Assembly: GCF_014208105.1 (NCBI RefSeq)
Contig: NZ_JACHMQ010000001.1
Coordinates: forward strand, 3,224,001-3,288,000
Direction of reading: 5' to 3'
DNA length: 64,000 nucleotides
Origin: Actinomadura coerulea
GTDB lineage: Bacteria; Actinomycetota; Actinomycetes; Streptosporangiales; Streptosporangiaceae
Positions 24,349 through 32,111 of the stretch are shown here, one piece after another. Both the position numbers and the translations under genes were made by a program. A model generated the notes under the pieces. That model saw only the letters and a list, made by a program, of their open reading frames with translations, ran no database searches and was not told where the DNA came from. Every line of letters begins with the position of its first letter. The stretch's first letter is position 1.

Positions 24349-25121
24349 TGCGGCAGAACGGGTTGCGCGCGGGGTTCCTCTACCCCGGCTACAGCGCCGA
24401 GGACGACTACCCCGCCATCGAGCGCGCCCTGGGGGAGGTCAGCCTCCCGGTCGTGCACACGCTGATGCGCGAGGACGCCCACCGCGTCGACGCGCTGCTG
24501 GACATCGGCGGCGCCGACGTGCTCGGCGACGGCGCCCGCGCGCTGCGCGGCCTCGGCGTGAAGGCCGCCGTGTGGGCGTGCACCAGCGGAAGCTTCGTGT
24601 TCGGCTGGGACGGCGCCGCGCAGCAGGTCGCGGGGGTGCGCGAGGCGGCGGGCGTGCCCGCCTCCAGCACGTCGTTCGCGTTCGTGCACGCGGCGCAGGC
24701 CCTCGGCGTGACCCGGGTCGCGGTCGCCGCGACCTATCCCGCCGACGTCGCCGAGCGGTTCGTCGCGTTCCTCGCCCACGCCGGCATCGAGGTGGTGGCG
24801 CTGTCCTGCCGGGGCATCGTCACCGCCGCCGAGGTCGGCACCCTCGGCCGCGACGAGGTGCTGGAGTTCGTCGCGGCCAACGACCATCCGGACGCCGAGG
24901 CGGTGCTGGTGCCCGACACCGCGCTGCACACGGTGGCCTGGCTCGACAAACTGGAGGCGCGGGTCGGCAAGCCGGTGCTGACCGCCAACCAGGTGAGCGT
25001 GTGGGAGGGGCTGCGGCTCGCGTCCGGGCCCGAGGGCCTCCCGCCGCGCACCGGGCTGGGCCGGCTGTTCTCCGTCCCCGCCGCCGTCCCCCTGCGGGGA
25101 CGGCACGCATGGCATATCTGA
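24348..25121 (+). CDS. Asp/Glu racemase-superfamily enzyme, copy 2 (second Cys replaced)
   Basis: The 257-residue product (MRQNGLRAGFLYPGYSAEDD) is a paralogue of the preceding protein. It keeps WACTSGSF (first cysteine) and the KPVLTANQVS segment, but VLVPDTALHT replaces the SCTNVP motif, so Asp stands where the second cysteine should be. This is the reverse of arylmalonate decarboxylase, which keeps only the second cysteine. I prefer the ATG at 24348 because an operator fills the stretch before it; an in-frame ATG at 24318 would place the operator inside the coding sequence. gntR follows 26 bp later. Confidence 0.75.
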   Translation: MRQNGLRAGFLYPGYSAEDDYPAIERALGEVSLPVVHTLMREDAHRVDALLDIGGADVLGDGARALRGLGVKAAVWACTSGSFVFGWDGAAQQVAGVREAAGVPASSTSFAFVHAAQALGVTRVAVAATYPADVAERFVAFLAHAGIEVVALSCRGIVTAAEVGTLGRDEVLEFVAANDHPDAEAVLVPDTALHTVAWLDKLEARVGKPVLTANQVSVWEGLRLASGPEGLPPRTGLGRLFSVPAAVPLRGRHAWHI

Positions 25122-25147
25122 ACTGAAAAGACGAAAGGGAACCGCGC

Positions 25148-25807
25148 ATGGGCCGACTGGGTGAGCTGGAGCCTGTTCCCCGAAAGTCGACGGTGGAGAT
25201 CGTCTCGGACGAGCTGCGCTCGGCGATCATGTACGGGTCCCTGGAGCCCGGCGCGCAGCTCGGCGAGGCCGAGCTCGCCGCGCGCCTCGGCATCAGCCGC
25301 GGACCGCTGCGCGAGGCCATGCAGCGGCTCGTCCAGGAGGGGCTGCTGGTCAGCGAGCCGCACCGCGGGCTGTTCGTGATCACGCTGGACGAGGGGGACG
25401 TCGAGGACGTCTACCTCGCCCGGCTCGCGATCGAGCGCGAGGCCTGCCGGCTGATCATGGTGCGCAACCGGGGCGAGGCCGTGGCCCGGCTCACCGAGGC
25501 GCTGGAGGCGCTCGTGGCCGCCGCCCGCGAGCGCGACCGGGTCGCGATGAGCGACGCCGACCAGGCGTTCCACGAGGTGCTGGTCAGCTCGTCGGGCAGC
25601 CCCCGGCTGGAGCGGATGGCGCACACGCTGCTGGTGGAGACGCGCATGTGCCTGAACGCGCTGCAGGACACCTATCCCGAGCCCGGCGACCTCGTCGAGG
25701 AGCACCGGCGGCTCGTCGACGCGATCGGCGACGGGGAGGAGGAGCACCTGCTCACCCTCATCGAGGAGCACATGACCGACTCCATCCACCGCCTCCGCGA
25801 GTCATAA
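25148..25807 (+). CDS. GntR-family regulator, FadR (FCD) type
   Basis: The 219-residue protein has a GntR winged helix (VEIVSDELRSAIMYG, ISRGPLREAMQRLVQEGLLV) and an FCD sensor domain whose metal/ligand residues appear as DADQAFHEVLV, EEHRRLVDAI and IEEHM. FCD regulators bind carboxylic acids and recognise palindromes with a TNGTNNACNA core. Three TTGT-NN-ACAA sites lie in this region at promoters of the flanking genes (22822, 24335, 25871), so this is probably the local repressor and autoregulator. The ATG at 25148 follows AAAGGGA. Confidence 0.9.
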   Translation: MGRLGELEPVPRKSTVEIVSDELRSAIMYGSLEPGAQLGEAELAARLGISRGPLREAMQRLVQEGLLVSEPHRGLFVITLDEGDVEDVYLARLAIEREACRLIMVRNRGEAVARLTEALEALVAAARERDRVAMSDADQAFHEVLVSSSGSPRLERMAHTLLVETRMCLNALQDTYPEPGDLVEEHRRLVDAIGDGEEEHLLTLIEEHMTDSIHRLRES

Positions 25808-25839
25808 CTTCCGGCCCCGCCACACGGGCCGCGGTCCCC

Positions 25840-25886
25840 TGGACAACGGACCCGGGGCCACCTAGATTGCAGATTGTCGACAATCT
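25840..25886 (+). promoter_or_regulatory. Promoter with GntR-type operator, site 3
   Basis: TGGACA at 25840-25845 and TAGATT at 25863-25868 have 17-bp spacing. AGATTGTCGACAATCT at 25871-25886 is a perfect 16-bp palindrome over the expected start of transcription. It is the strongest of the three related sites and precedes the class III aminotransferase. Confidence 0.78.
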
Positions 25887-25900
25887 ACCGGAGGGACGCC

Positions 25901-27154
25901 ATGGCGATGCTGTCTCCCCTGCTGAAGCAGGCCACCCCCGTCCTCGCCGAGCGCGGCGAGGGCGTCTACCTCTACGACGCCGAGGGCCGCCGGCACCTGG
26001 ACTTCACCGCGGGCATCGGCGTCACCAACACCGGGCACTGCCACCCGCGCGTGGTGGAGGCCGCCCAGCAGCAGGTCGGCACGCTCATCCACGGCCAGTA
26101 CACGACGGTCATGCACCGGCCGCTGCTGCGGCTGACCGAGGCGCTCGGCGAGGTGCTGCCCGAGGGCCTGGACTCGCTGTTCTTCCTCAACAGCGGCAGC
26201 GAGGCGGTCGAGGCGGCCATCCGGCTCGCCCGGCACGCCACCGGCCGGCAGAACATCGTCGTCTTCCACGGCTCCTTCCACGGCCGGACGATGGGCGCCG
26301 CCGCGCTCACCACGGCGGGCACGAAGTTCCGCGCCGGGATCGGCCCGCTCATGCCGGGCGCGGCGATCGCGCCGTTCCCGCAGGCCTACCGGTACGGGTG
26401 GCCGGAGGAGGAGGCGACGCGGTTCGCGCTGCGCGAGCTCGACTACCTGCTCGCCACCGCGAGCCCGGCGTCCGACACGGCCGCCTTCGTGGTCGAGCCC
26501 GTCCTCGGCGAGGGCGGCTACATCCCCGCGCCGCCCGCCTTCCTGGAGGGGCTGCGCGAGCGCGCCGACCGGCACGGCATCCTCCTGGTCATGGACGAGG
26601 TGCAGACCGGGTTCGGGCGGACCGGCCGGTTCTGGGGCCACGAGCACTCCGCCGCGCGTCCCGACGTCCTGATCACGGCCAAGGGCCTGGCGAGCGGGTT
26701 CCCGCTGTCGGCGATCGCGGCGCCGGAGGCGCTGATGGCCAAGGCCCGCCCGGGGTCGCAGGGCGGCACGTACGGGGGCAACGCGGTCTCGTGCGCCGCC
26801 GCGCTCGCGACGCTGCGGGTCATCGCCGACGAGGACCTGGTCGGCAACTCCGCCGTGCAGGGCGCGCGGCTGAACGACGGGCTCCGCAAGATCGCCGCCG
26901 ACCACCCGGCGATCGGCGACGTGCGCGGGCTCGGGCTCATGCAGGCCAGCGAGTTCACCACGCCGGACGGCGATCCCGACGCCGCCGCCGCGGCGCGGGC
27001 GCACGGGGCCGCCGCCGAGCGCGGGCTGCTGCTGCTGACCTGCGGCGCGTACGGCAACGTCGTCCGGATGATCCCGCCGCTGATCGTCACCGGGGAGCAG
27101 GTCGACGACGGGCTCGCCCTGTGGGCGGACGCCGTCGCCGACGCCCTCGGCTAG
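25901..27154 (+). CDS. Class III aminotransferase (4-aminobutyrate transaminase-like)
   Basis: This 417-residue PLP enzyme has the class III pattern: FTAGIGVTNTGHCHPRVVEA, FLNSGSEAVEAAIRLAR, FHGSFHGRTMG, the Asp of LLVMDEVQTGFGRTG and the PLP lysine in LITAKGLASGFP. These enzymes move amino groups from omega-amino acids to 2-oxoglutarate or pyruvate. The ATG at 25901 follows GGAGGG. It has its own promoter with the GntR-type operator and is probably part of the amide/amino-acid catabolic set. Close relatives include GabT and beta-alanine transaminases; the substrate cannot be fixed. Confidence 0.92.
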   Translation: MAMLSPLLKQATPVLAERGEGVYLYDAEGRRHLDFTAGIGVTNTGHCHPRVVEAAQQQVGTLIHGQYTTVMHRPLLRLTEALGEVLPEGLDSLFFLNSGSEAVEAAIRLARHATGRQNIVVFHGSFHGRTMGAAALTTAGTKFRAGIGPLMPGAAIAPFPQAYRYGWPEEEATRFALRELDYLLATASPASDTAAFVVEPVLGEGGYIPAPPAFLEGLRERADRHGILLVMDEVQTGFGRTGRFWGHEHSAARPDVLITAKGLASGFPLSAIAAPEALMAKARPGSQGGTYGGNAVSCAAALATLRVIADEDLVGNSAVQGARLNDGLRKIAADHPAIGDVRGLGLMQASEFTTPDGDPDAAAAARAHGAAAERGLLLLTCGAYGNVVRMIPPLIVTGEQVDDGLALWADAVADALG

Positions 27155-27252
27155 GGCCGCGCCTCAGGGCGGGTCCTTCGGGCCCGTCCTGTGGTGGACG
27201 ACCCGGCCGCCGCACCGGCGCCCCGCGCGCCGGGGAGTGACGCGCCTCCTGC

Positions 27253-27280
27253 TAGATTCCGAACCTCGTTCTACACGAGG
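27253..27280 (+). promoter_or_regulatory. -10 box and inverted repeat before the acyl-CoA dehydrogenase gene
   Basis: TAGATT at 27253-27258 is followed by CCTCGT-N5-ACGAGG at 27264-27280. The right arm contains part of the GAGGAGG ribosome site. The repeat may be an operator or, if transcribed, a hairpin that hides the ribosome site. No -35 box is clear. Confidence 0.4.
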
Positions 27281-27287
27281 AGGCGCG

Positions 27288-28427
27288 TTGAATCCCTGGC
27301 AGACCCCGGAGCGCGCGGCGCTGCGCTCCCTGGTCCGCGACTTCACCGCGCGGGAGATCGTGCCGTTCCTGGCCGGCTGGGAGGACGCGGGCGAGCTGCC
27401 CCGCTCCCTGCACGCGCGGGCCGCGGAGGCGGGGCTGCTCGGGGCCGGGTTCCCGGAGGAGGCGGGCGGGTCCGGCGGGGAGCTGTTCGACGCGCTGATC
27501 GTCGCCGAGGAGATCATCCAGTCCGGCGGGTCGGGCGGCGTGGTCGCCTCCCTGTTCACGCACGGGATCGCGCTCCCCCACATCATCGCCTCCGGGGACG
27601 GGCGGCTGATCGAGCGGTTCGCGCGCCCCACCCTCGCCGGGGAGCTGATCGGCGCGCTCGGCGTCACCGAGCCCGGCACCGGGTCGGACGTCGCGGGCAT
27701 CCGCACCACCGCCGTCCGCGACGGCGGGCACTACGTCGTCGACGGCGCCAAGATGTTCATCACCTCGGGCGTGCGGGCCGACTACGTCACCACGGCGGTG
27801 CGGACGGGCGGGCCCGGCTTCGACGGCATCTCCCTGCTGGTCGTGGAGAAGGGCGCCCCCGGGTTCACCGTGTCGAAGCCGCTGCGCAAGATGGGCTGGC
27901 TCTGCTCGGACACCGCGGAGCTGTCGTTCGACGGCGTCCGCGTCCCCGCGCAGAACCTCGTCGGCGCGGAGAACAGCGGGTTCCTGCAGATCGTCCAGAA
28001 CTTCGTGACCGAGCGGCTCTCCCTGGCCGTCCAGGCCTACGCGACGGCGCAGCGCTGCCTGGACCTCACCCTGGCCTGGGTCCGGGACCGGGAGACGTTC
28101 GGGCGCCCGCTGGCCTCCCGGCAGCTCGTCCGGCACAAGATCGCCGAGATGGCGCGGCGGACCGACGTCGCCCGCACCTACACCCGCGCGGTCGCCGAAC
28201 GGCACGCCGCCGGGGAGGACGTCCTCACCGAGACCGCCTACGCCAAGAACACCGCCGTCCTGGCCTGCGAGCACGTGGTGCACGAGGCCGTCCAGCTGCA
28301 CGGCGGGACGGGCTACATGCGCGAGTCGGAGGTGGAGCGCCACTACCGCGACGCCCGCATCCTCGGCATCGGCGGCGGCACCAACGAGATCATGAACGAG
28401 ATCGCCGCCAAGCGCCTCGGGCTGTGA
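27288..28427 (+). CDS. Acyl-CoA dehydrogenase
   Basis: This 379-residue flavoenzyme has the family motifs LGVTEPGTGSDVAGIRT, KMFITSG, LQIVQNFVTERLSLA and the C-terminal LHGGTGYMRESEVERHYRDAR. The catalytic glutamate is expected in that last segment. It oxidises acyl-CoA at the alpha-beta position with FAD. The reading frame has no ATG with a ribosome site. TTG at 27288, 4 nt after GAGGAGG, fits the family start (NPWQTPERAALRSLV). A short transcript is likely, ended by the strong hairpin at 28431. Confidence 0.9.
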   Translation: MNPWQTPERAALRSLVRDFTAREIVPFLAGWEDAGELPRSLHARAAEAGLLGAGFPEEAGGSGGELFDALIVAEEIIQSGGSGGVVASLFTHGIALPHIIASGDGRLIERFARPTLAGELIGALGVTEPGTGSDVAGIRTTAVRDGGHYVVDGAKMFITSGVRADYVTTAVRTGGPGFDGISLLVVEKGAPGFTVSKPLRKMGWLCSDTAELSFDGVRVPAQNLVGAENSGFLQIVQNFVTERLSLAVQAYATAQRCLDLTLAWVRDRETFGRPLASRQLVRHKIAEMARRTDVARTYTRAVAERHAAGEDVLTETAYAKNTAVLACEHVVHEAVQLHGGTGYMRESEVERHYRDARILGIGGGTNEIMNEIAAKRLGL

Positions 28428-28430
28428 CAC

Positions 28431-28474
28431 CGGCGGCGCCCGGCGGTGAGAGGGGAGGCCGCCGGGCGCCGCCG
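28431..28474. terminator. Perfect 16-bp hairpin between convergent genes
   Basis: CGGCGGCGCCCGGCGG at 28431-28446 and its exact reverse complement at 28459-28474 enclose a 12-nt loop. It lies between the convergent acyl-CoA dehydrogenase and lipase genes and would act on both. No T tract follows, as is usual for actinomycete terminators. Confidence 0.75.
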
Positions 28475-28482
28475 TCCCGGGG

Positions 28483-29340
28483 TCAGCCGAGGGGGTTCGC
28501 GCAGTCGATGGGCCAGTACGGGCCCCAGACGTCGAGCGAGTTCAGCACGAACTTGATCATCACCGGGTCGAAGGCGATGCCGACGTGCGCGTTGGTGTCG
28601 TTCGCGCACTTGTCCTGCAGCAGGACGTTCTGCGCGTTGGAGCCGTTGAGGAACTCCGAGGTGTAGGGCGTGACGACCTCGTCGTACTTCGTGGACAGCA
28701 CGATGTAGGTCGGGCCGGGCACGGTGTCGCCGCCCTCGTTCAGCTTCTTCAGGAAGTCGGAGCCGACGATCTGCTGGCCCGCGGCCGGCGCCGCCTTCAC
28801 GACCGCCTGCGTGATGCCGAGCAGGGCGCCCAGCTCCACCAGCCCCGACATGTTGGTGCCGTGGTTGGACGGCACGACGCCGACCAGCTTGTTCACCTTC
28901 GCGGCGCCGCCGAGGAACTTCATGTAGTACCGCGGCATCATGCCGCCCTGCGAGTGCCCGACGATGTCGACCTTGGACGCCCCGGTGGAGGCGGTGACCC
29001 TGTCGACGAACGCAGCCAGCTCACCGGCCGACGTGGGGATGTCGCCGATCCCCTGGACGGGGCCGTCCTTCGGGCCGCCGTAGTTGAGGGCGTAGACGCA
29101 GTACCCGGCCTTCTTCAGCGCCGGGGAGAGCTTCTGCCAGTTGAACGCCATGTTCTCGAACGTGCCGTGCACGAGCACCACGGGGCGGGGGTGCGGGAAC
29201 GAGGGTTTGCAGTTCCAGTCGTTCGCCCCCTGCGGGCTCGTCTCGGCGTGCGCGGCGGGCGCGGCCGTCCCGGCCAGGCCGAGGGCGGCGGGGACCGCCG
29301 CGGCGATGACCGCCCACGAGCGGAGTCGCGTGAAACGCAT
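28483..29340 (-). CDS. Secreted alpha/beta-hydrolase lipase
   Basis: The 285-residue protein starts with a Sec signal peptide (MRFTRLRSWAVIAAAVPAAL, cleavage after AHA near residue 32). The mature part has VVLVHGTFENMAFNWQKL (oxyanion hole), the nucleophile elbow VDIVGHSQGG, the acid in STKYDEVVTPY and His in NAHVGIAFDP. This matches the small secreted triacylglycerol lipases/esterases of streptomycetes. Cysteines in WNCKP, GYCVYAL, DKCAND and IDCANP could form two disulfides. The ATG at 29340 was chosen because GGAG is 6 nt away; an ATG at 29346 overlaps it. An intrinsic terminator hairpin lies just upstream. Confidence 0.88.
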   Translation of the reverse strand: MRFTRLRSWAVIAAAVPAALGLAGTAAPAAHAETSPQGANDWNCKPSFPHPRPVVLVHGTFENMAFNWQKLSPALKKAGYCVYALNYGGPKDGPVQGIGDIPTSAGELAAFVDRVTASTGASKVDIVGHSQGGMMPRYYMKFLGGAAKVNKLVGVVPSNHGTNMSGLVELGALLGITQAVVKAAPAAGQQIVGSDFLKKLNEGGDTVPGPTYIVLSTKYDEVVTPYTSEFLNGSNAQNVLLQDKCANDTNAHVGIAFDPVMIKFVLNSLDVWGPYWPIDCANPLG

Positions 29341-29367
29341 GGGCATCTCCCTAATGCGGGCACGACG

Positions 29368-29389
29368 AAAAAGGCCGTCGTCCGGCCTT
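29368..29389 (-). terminator. Intrinsic terminator with T tract, upstream of the lipase
   Basis: On the minus strand AAGGCCG-GACGA-CGGCCTT is followed by a run of five T. It is one of the few hairpins in the window with a T tract. It may end the tetR transcript coming from 29494. Its position only 28 bp before the lipase start also allows an attenuator role. Confidence 0.65.
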
Positions 29390-29493
29390 CGCGGTCGCCG
29401 TGTCGAGGGGTGGAGTGCCCACAAGGTACGACCGTGTTCCGGCGCAGTCTTGTGGAATGACCGCCGGTTATCGCAAACGAATTGTCAGCCGGT

Positions 29494-30192
29494 TCACAAG
29501 CGGTCCGGCGCGGGCGGCGTCGCCTGCGGCCCTGGTTCTCGGGTGAGGCCGTCGACGAGGGCGCGCAGCCCGTCGAGGTAGGTGTCCTGCGCGGTCAGCT
29601 CCGCCCAGCGACCCGACAGGGACGCCAGACGCGGCAGCTCCGCCGGGTCGAGTCCGGCGAAGACCCGGTCGCGGTAGGTGGGCCGGTCGTCCGCCGCGCG
29701 CCTGCGGGCGGACGCGGCCCGCACGAGCATCTCCCCCGCCGTGTAGTACCAGACTGCCCGGTACCCGTGGACGGCGCGCTCGATAGTGAGACCGCACTCC
29801 ATCAGAGCGTCCACGATCCGCTCGTTGTACCAGAGCGCCTCCTCCGCCATCAGGTCGTCGGCGGTGAGCACCTCCACGATCCACGGGCAGCCGGCCAGCG
29901 TCTCCCGGATGGCCGCGGCCAGCACGACGACGCGCTCGCGGGGGTCCCCGGGCAGGTCGGGCCTGCGCAGGTTCCGGGAGGCGTAGTCCTCCAGGAGCAG
30001 GAGAAGGAGCTCCTCCTTGTCCCGCACATGGTGGTAGAGCGCCATCGGCGTGCTGCCGACCTCCTTGGCCAGCCGCCGCATCGTCAGCCTGCCGGCCCCC
30101 TCCTCGTCCACGATCCGGCGGGCGGTCTCGATGATCTCCGCGCGGGAGATGCGGGGCGGCCTGCCGCCGCCCCGCCGCTCTGGGGACGCCAT
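29494..30192 (-). CDS. TetR/AcrR-family regulator
   Basis: This 232-residue protein starts MASPERRGGGRPPRISRAEI, a typical TetR start, followed by the helix-turn-helix MRRLAKEVGSTPMALYHHVRDKEELL (about 40-75) and a TetR_C-type sensor domain (WYNERIVDALMECGLTIERA). The start is uncertain: ATG at 30192 or 30210. It is divergent from a DHA2-type exporter, with the palindrome TATACATGTATA at the exporter start. This is the classic arrangement of a drug-efflux repressor and its target. Confidence 0.85.
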   Translation of the reverse strand: MASPERRGGGRPPRISRAEIIETARRIVDEEGAGRLTMRRLAKEVGSTPMALYHHVRDKEELLLLLLEDYASRNLRRPDLPGDPRERVVVLAAAIRETLAGCPWIVEVLTADDLMAEEALWYNERIVDALMECGLTIERAVHGYRAVWYYTAGEMLVRAASARRRAADDRPTYRDRVFAGLDPAELPRLASLSGRWAELTAQDTYLDGLRALVDGLTREPGPQATPPAPDRL

Positions 30193-30225
30193 CCCCCCAT
30201 CATCGCGCATGCGCGCGCCCCGGGC

Positions 30226-30269
30226 TGGACAGGCGGGCCCGCCTCCGGCTACGTTTTTATACATGTATA
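30226..30269 (+). promoter_or_regulatory. Promoter and palindromic operator of the MFS exporter
   Basis: TGGACA at 30226-30231 and TACGTT at 30250-30255 are spaced by 18 bp. TATACATGTATA at 30258-30269 is a perfect palindrome that includes the probable ATG start at 30263. Transcription from this -10 would begin within a base or two of the ATG, giving a leaderless mRNA. A TetR dimer on this site would block both initiation and the start codon region. Confidence 0.6.
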
Positions 30270-31690
30270 GAAAATCGAGACCAGGGATGGTGCTGGCGGC
30301 CGCGTCCGTCGCCCAGTTCGTCGTCGCCCTCGACATGGCGGTGGTGAACGTCGCGCTGCCCGCGATCCGGACGTCCCTCGGCTTCACCCCGGTCGACCTG
30401 GCCTGGGTCGTGCACGTCTACGCGCTCGCCTTCGGCGGGTTCCTGCTGCTCGGCGGCCGGGCCGGCGACCTGTACGGGCGGCGCCGGCTGTTCGTCCTCG
30501 GCCTCGCGGTGTTCGGCCTCAGCTCGCTCGGCGGCGGCCTGGCCCAGGCACCCTGGCAGCTCGTTGCCGCCCGCGCGGGGCAGGGCCTGGGCGCCGCGGC
30601 GGTAGCCCCGGCCGCCCTCGCGCTGCTGACGACCACGTTCGAGGGCCGCGCACGCGTCCGGGCGCTCGGCGTGTGGAGCGCCGTGAACGCGGCGGGCGGC
30701 GCGCTCGGCGTCCTCGCGGGCGGCGTCCTGACCGAGTACGCGGGCTGGCGCTGGGTGATGCTGGTCAACCTGCCGATCGTGGCGGCCGCCCTGGTCCTCG
30801 TCCCGATGGGGGTCCCCGCGGCGCGGCCCGCCGCGCGGGAGCGGGCGGACGTGCTCGGCGCGGTGCTCGCCACCGGCGGCATCGGGCTTCTGGTGTTCGG
30901 AGTCGTCCGCACCGACACCCTCGGCTGGACCTCCGCGCGGACCCTCGCCACCCTGGCCGCGTCGGCGGCCCTCCTCGCGGCGTTCGTGTTCGCCGAGTCG
31001 CGATCCCCGGCACCGCTCGTCCGTCTCGGTCTGCTGCGAAGCCCCTGGGTGGCCGGCGCGAACCTGATCGTGTTCTTCGCCGCCGCGGGCCAGTTCTCCG
31101 CCTTCTACTTCGTGTCCCTTTACATGCAGCAGGTCCTGCACATGGGGGCGGCCGAGACGGGCGCGGCGTTCCTGCCCTTCTCCGCCGGGCTGGTGGCCGG
31201 GACCGTGGCCGCCACCCGCATCACCTCCGCCCGGTCGCCGCGCGCCTCGCTGGTCCCCGGCGGCCTGCTCGCCGCCGCGGGACTCGGCTGGTTCGCCCTC
31301 ATCAGCCCCGGCGGCGGCTTCCTCACCGACGTCCTCGGGCCCTCCCTGCTGTGCAGCGTCGGCACCGGCCTCGTCCTCGCCCCGGTCGCCGTCGCCGCCA
31401 CCACCGGGGTCGCGCCCCGCGAGGCGGGCATGGCCTCGGGCCTGCTCAACAGCTCCCGCCAGCTCGGCGGCTGCGTCGGCCTGGCGGCACTGGCGACCGT
31501 CGCCGCCCACCGCACCGGCGGCGCCACGACCGAGCCCGCGCTCAACGACGGCTACGCCCTGAGCCTCGCCGTCTCCGCCGCGCTCTTCCTCGTCGCGGCC
31601 GCGGTCGCCGCGACCCTCCCGCGCCGCGGTGCCGCCGCCCCGCACTCCTCCGCATCCAAGAAAAACCGACTGGAAGGAACACGCTCATGA
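30263..31690 (+). CDS. DHA2-type MFS drug exporter
   Basis: The 475-residue protein has the DHA2 pattern: ALDMAVVNVALPAIRTSLGF at helix 1, GGRAGDLYGRRRLF in the loop between helices 2 and 3, and RAGQGLGAAAVAPAALALL at helix 4. About 13-14 hydrophobic helices are visible, consistent with 14-TM proton-driven multidrug antiporters such as QacA or EmrB. The ATG at 30263 (MYRKSRPG) seems leaderless; the ATG at 30287 is an alternative. It overlaps the cupin gene by four bases (ATGA) and is probably repressed by the divergent TetR protein. Confidence 0.88.
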   Translation: MYRKSRPGMVLAAASVAQFVVALDMAVVNVALPAIRTSLGFTPVDLAWVVHVYALAFGGFLLLGGRAGDLYGRRRLFVLGLAVFGLSSLGGGLAQAPWQLVAARAGQGLGAAAVAPAALALLTTTFEGRARVRALGVWSAVNAAGGALGVLAGGVLTEYAGWRWVMLVNLPIVAAALVLVPMGVPAARPAARERADVLGAVLATGGIGLLVFGVVRTDTLGWTSARTLATLAASAALLAAFVFAESRSPAPLVRLGLLRSPWVAGANLIVFFAAAGQFSAFYFVSLYMQQVLHMGAAETGAAFLPFSAGLVAGTVAATRITSARSPRASLVPGGLLAAAGLGWFALISPGGGFLTDVLGPSLLCSVGTGLVLAPVAVAATTGVAPREAGMASGLLNSSRQLGGCVGLAALATVAAHRTGGATTEPALNDGYALSLAVSAALFLVAAAVAATLPRRGAAAPHSSASKKNRLEGTRS

Positions 31691-32067
31691 ATCCGATCGA
31701 CATGTTCGCCTCCGCCCTCGTCCTCCACCCGGACGGCGCGGTTCGCGCGGCCGAGCGCCGCATGACGAGCGGCGACGGCGGCTGGCAGATCGCGGCCTTC
31801 CACGCCGAGACCGACGAGGACGTCCACGCCGACCACTGGGAGGTGCATCCGGCCGCGGAGGAGGCGGTGTGCTGCCTGTCCGGCGGCCTGCGGATCTGCT
31901 TCCGTCCCGAGGAGCCCGGCGGCGAGGAGGAAATGGTGCGGTTGCCCGCCGGCACGGCCGTCGTCGTCCCCCGCGGCCGCTGGCACCGCCTGGAACTGGA
32001 CGCCCCGAGCGACGTCATGTCCGTCACCCTCCGCCAGGGCTCCCGGCTGGAGAGGCGCACCGTCTGA
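31687..32067 (+). CDS. Cupin-fold protein
   Basis: The 126-residue product has a single cupin barrel: HADHWEVHPAAEEAVCCLSG (first metal motif, degenerate), LPAGTAVVVPRGRWHRLEL (second motif). Small cupins bind metals or small molecules and may act as isomerases, sensors or sequestration proteins. It is translationally coupled to the MFS exporter through an ATGA overlap, with GGAAGGAA ahead of it. A role in drug binding or modification linked to export is possible but unproven. Confidence 0.75.
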   Translation: MNPIDMFASALVLHPDGAVRAAERRMTSGDGGWQIAAFHAETDEDVHADHWEVHPAAEEAVCCLSGGLRICFRPEEPGGEEEMVRLPAGTAVVVPRGRWHRLELDAPSDVMSVTLRQGSRLERRTV

Positions 32068-32073
32068 CGCGCT

Positions 32074-32106
32074 CCGGCGGCCGTGCCCGGACGGCGCGGC
32101 CGCCGG
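32074..32106. terminator. 10-bp hairpin between convergent genes
   Basis: CCGGCGGCCG at 32074-32083 and CGGCCGCCGG at 32097-32106 form a perfect stem with a 13-nt loop between the cupin stop and the end of the CoA-transferase-family gene. There is no T tract. Confidence 0.6.
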
Positions 32107-32111
32107 TTCGG

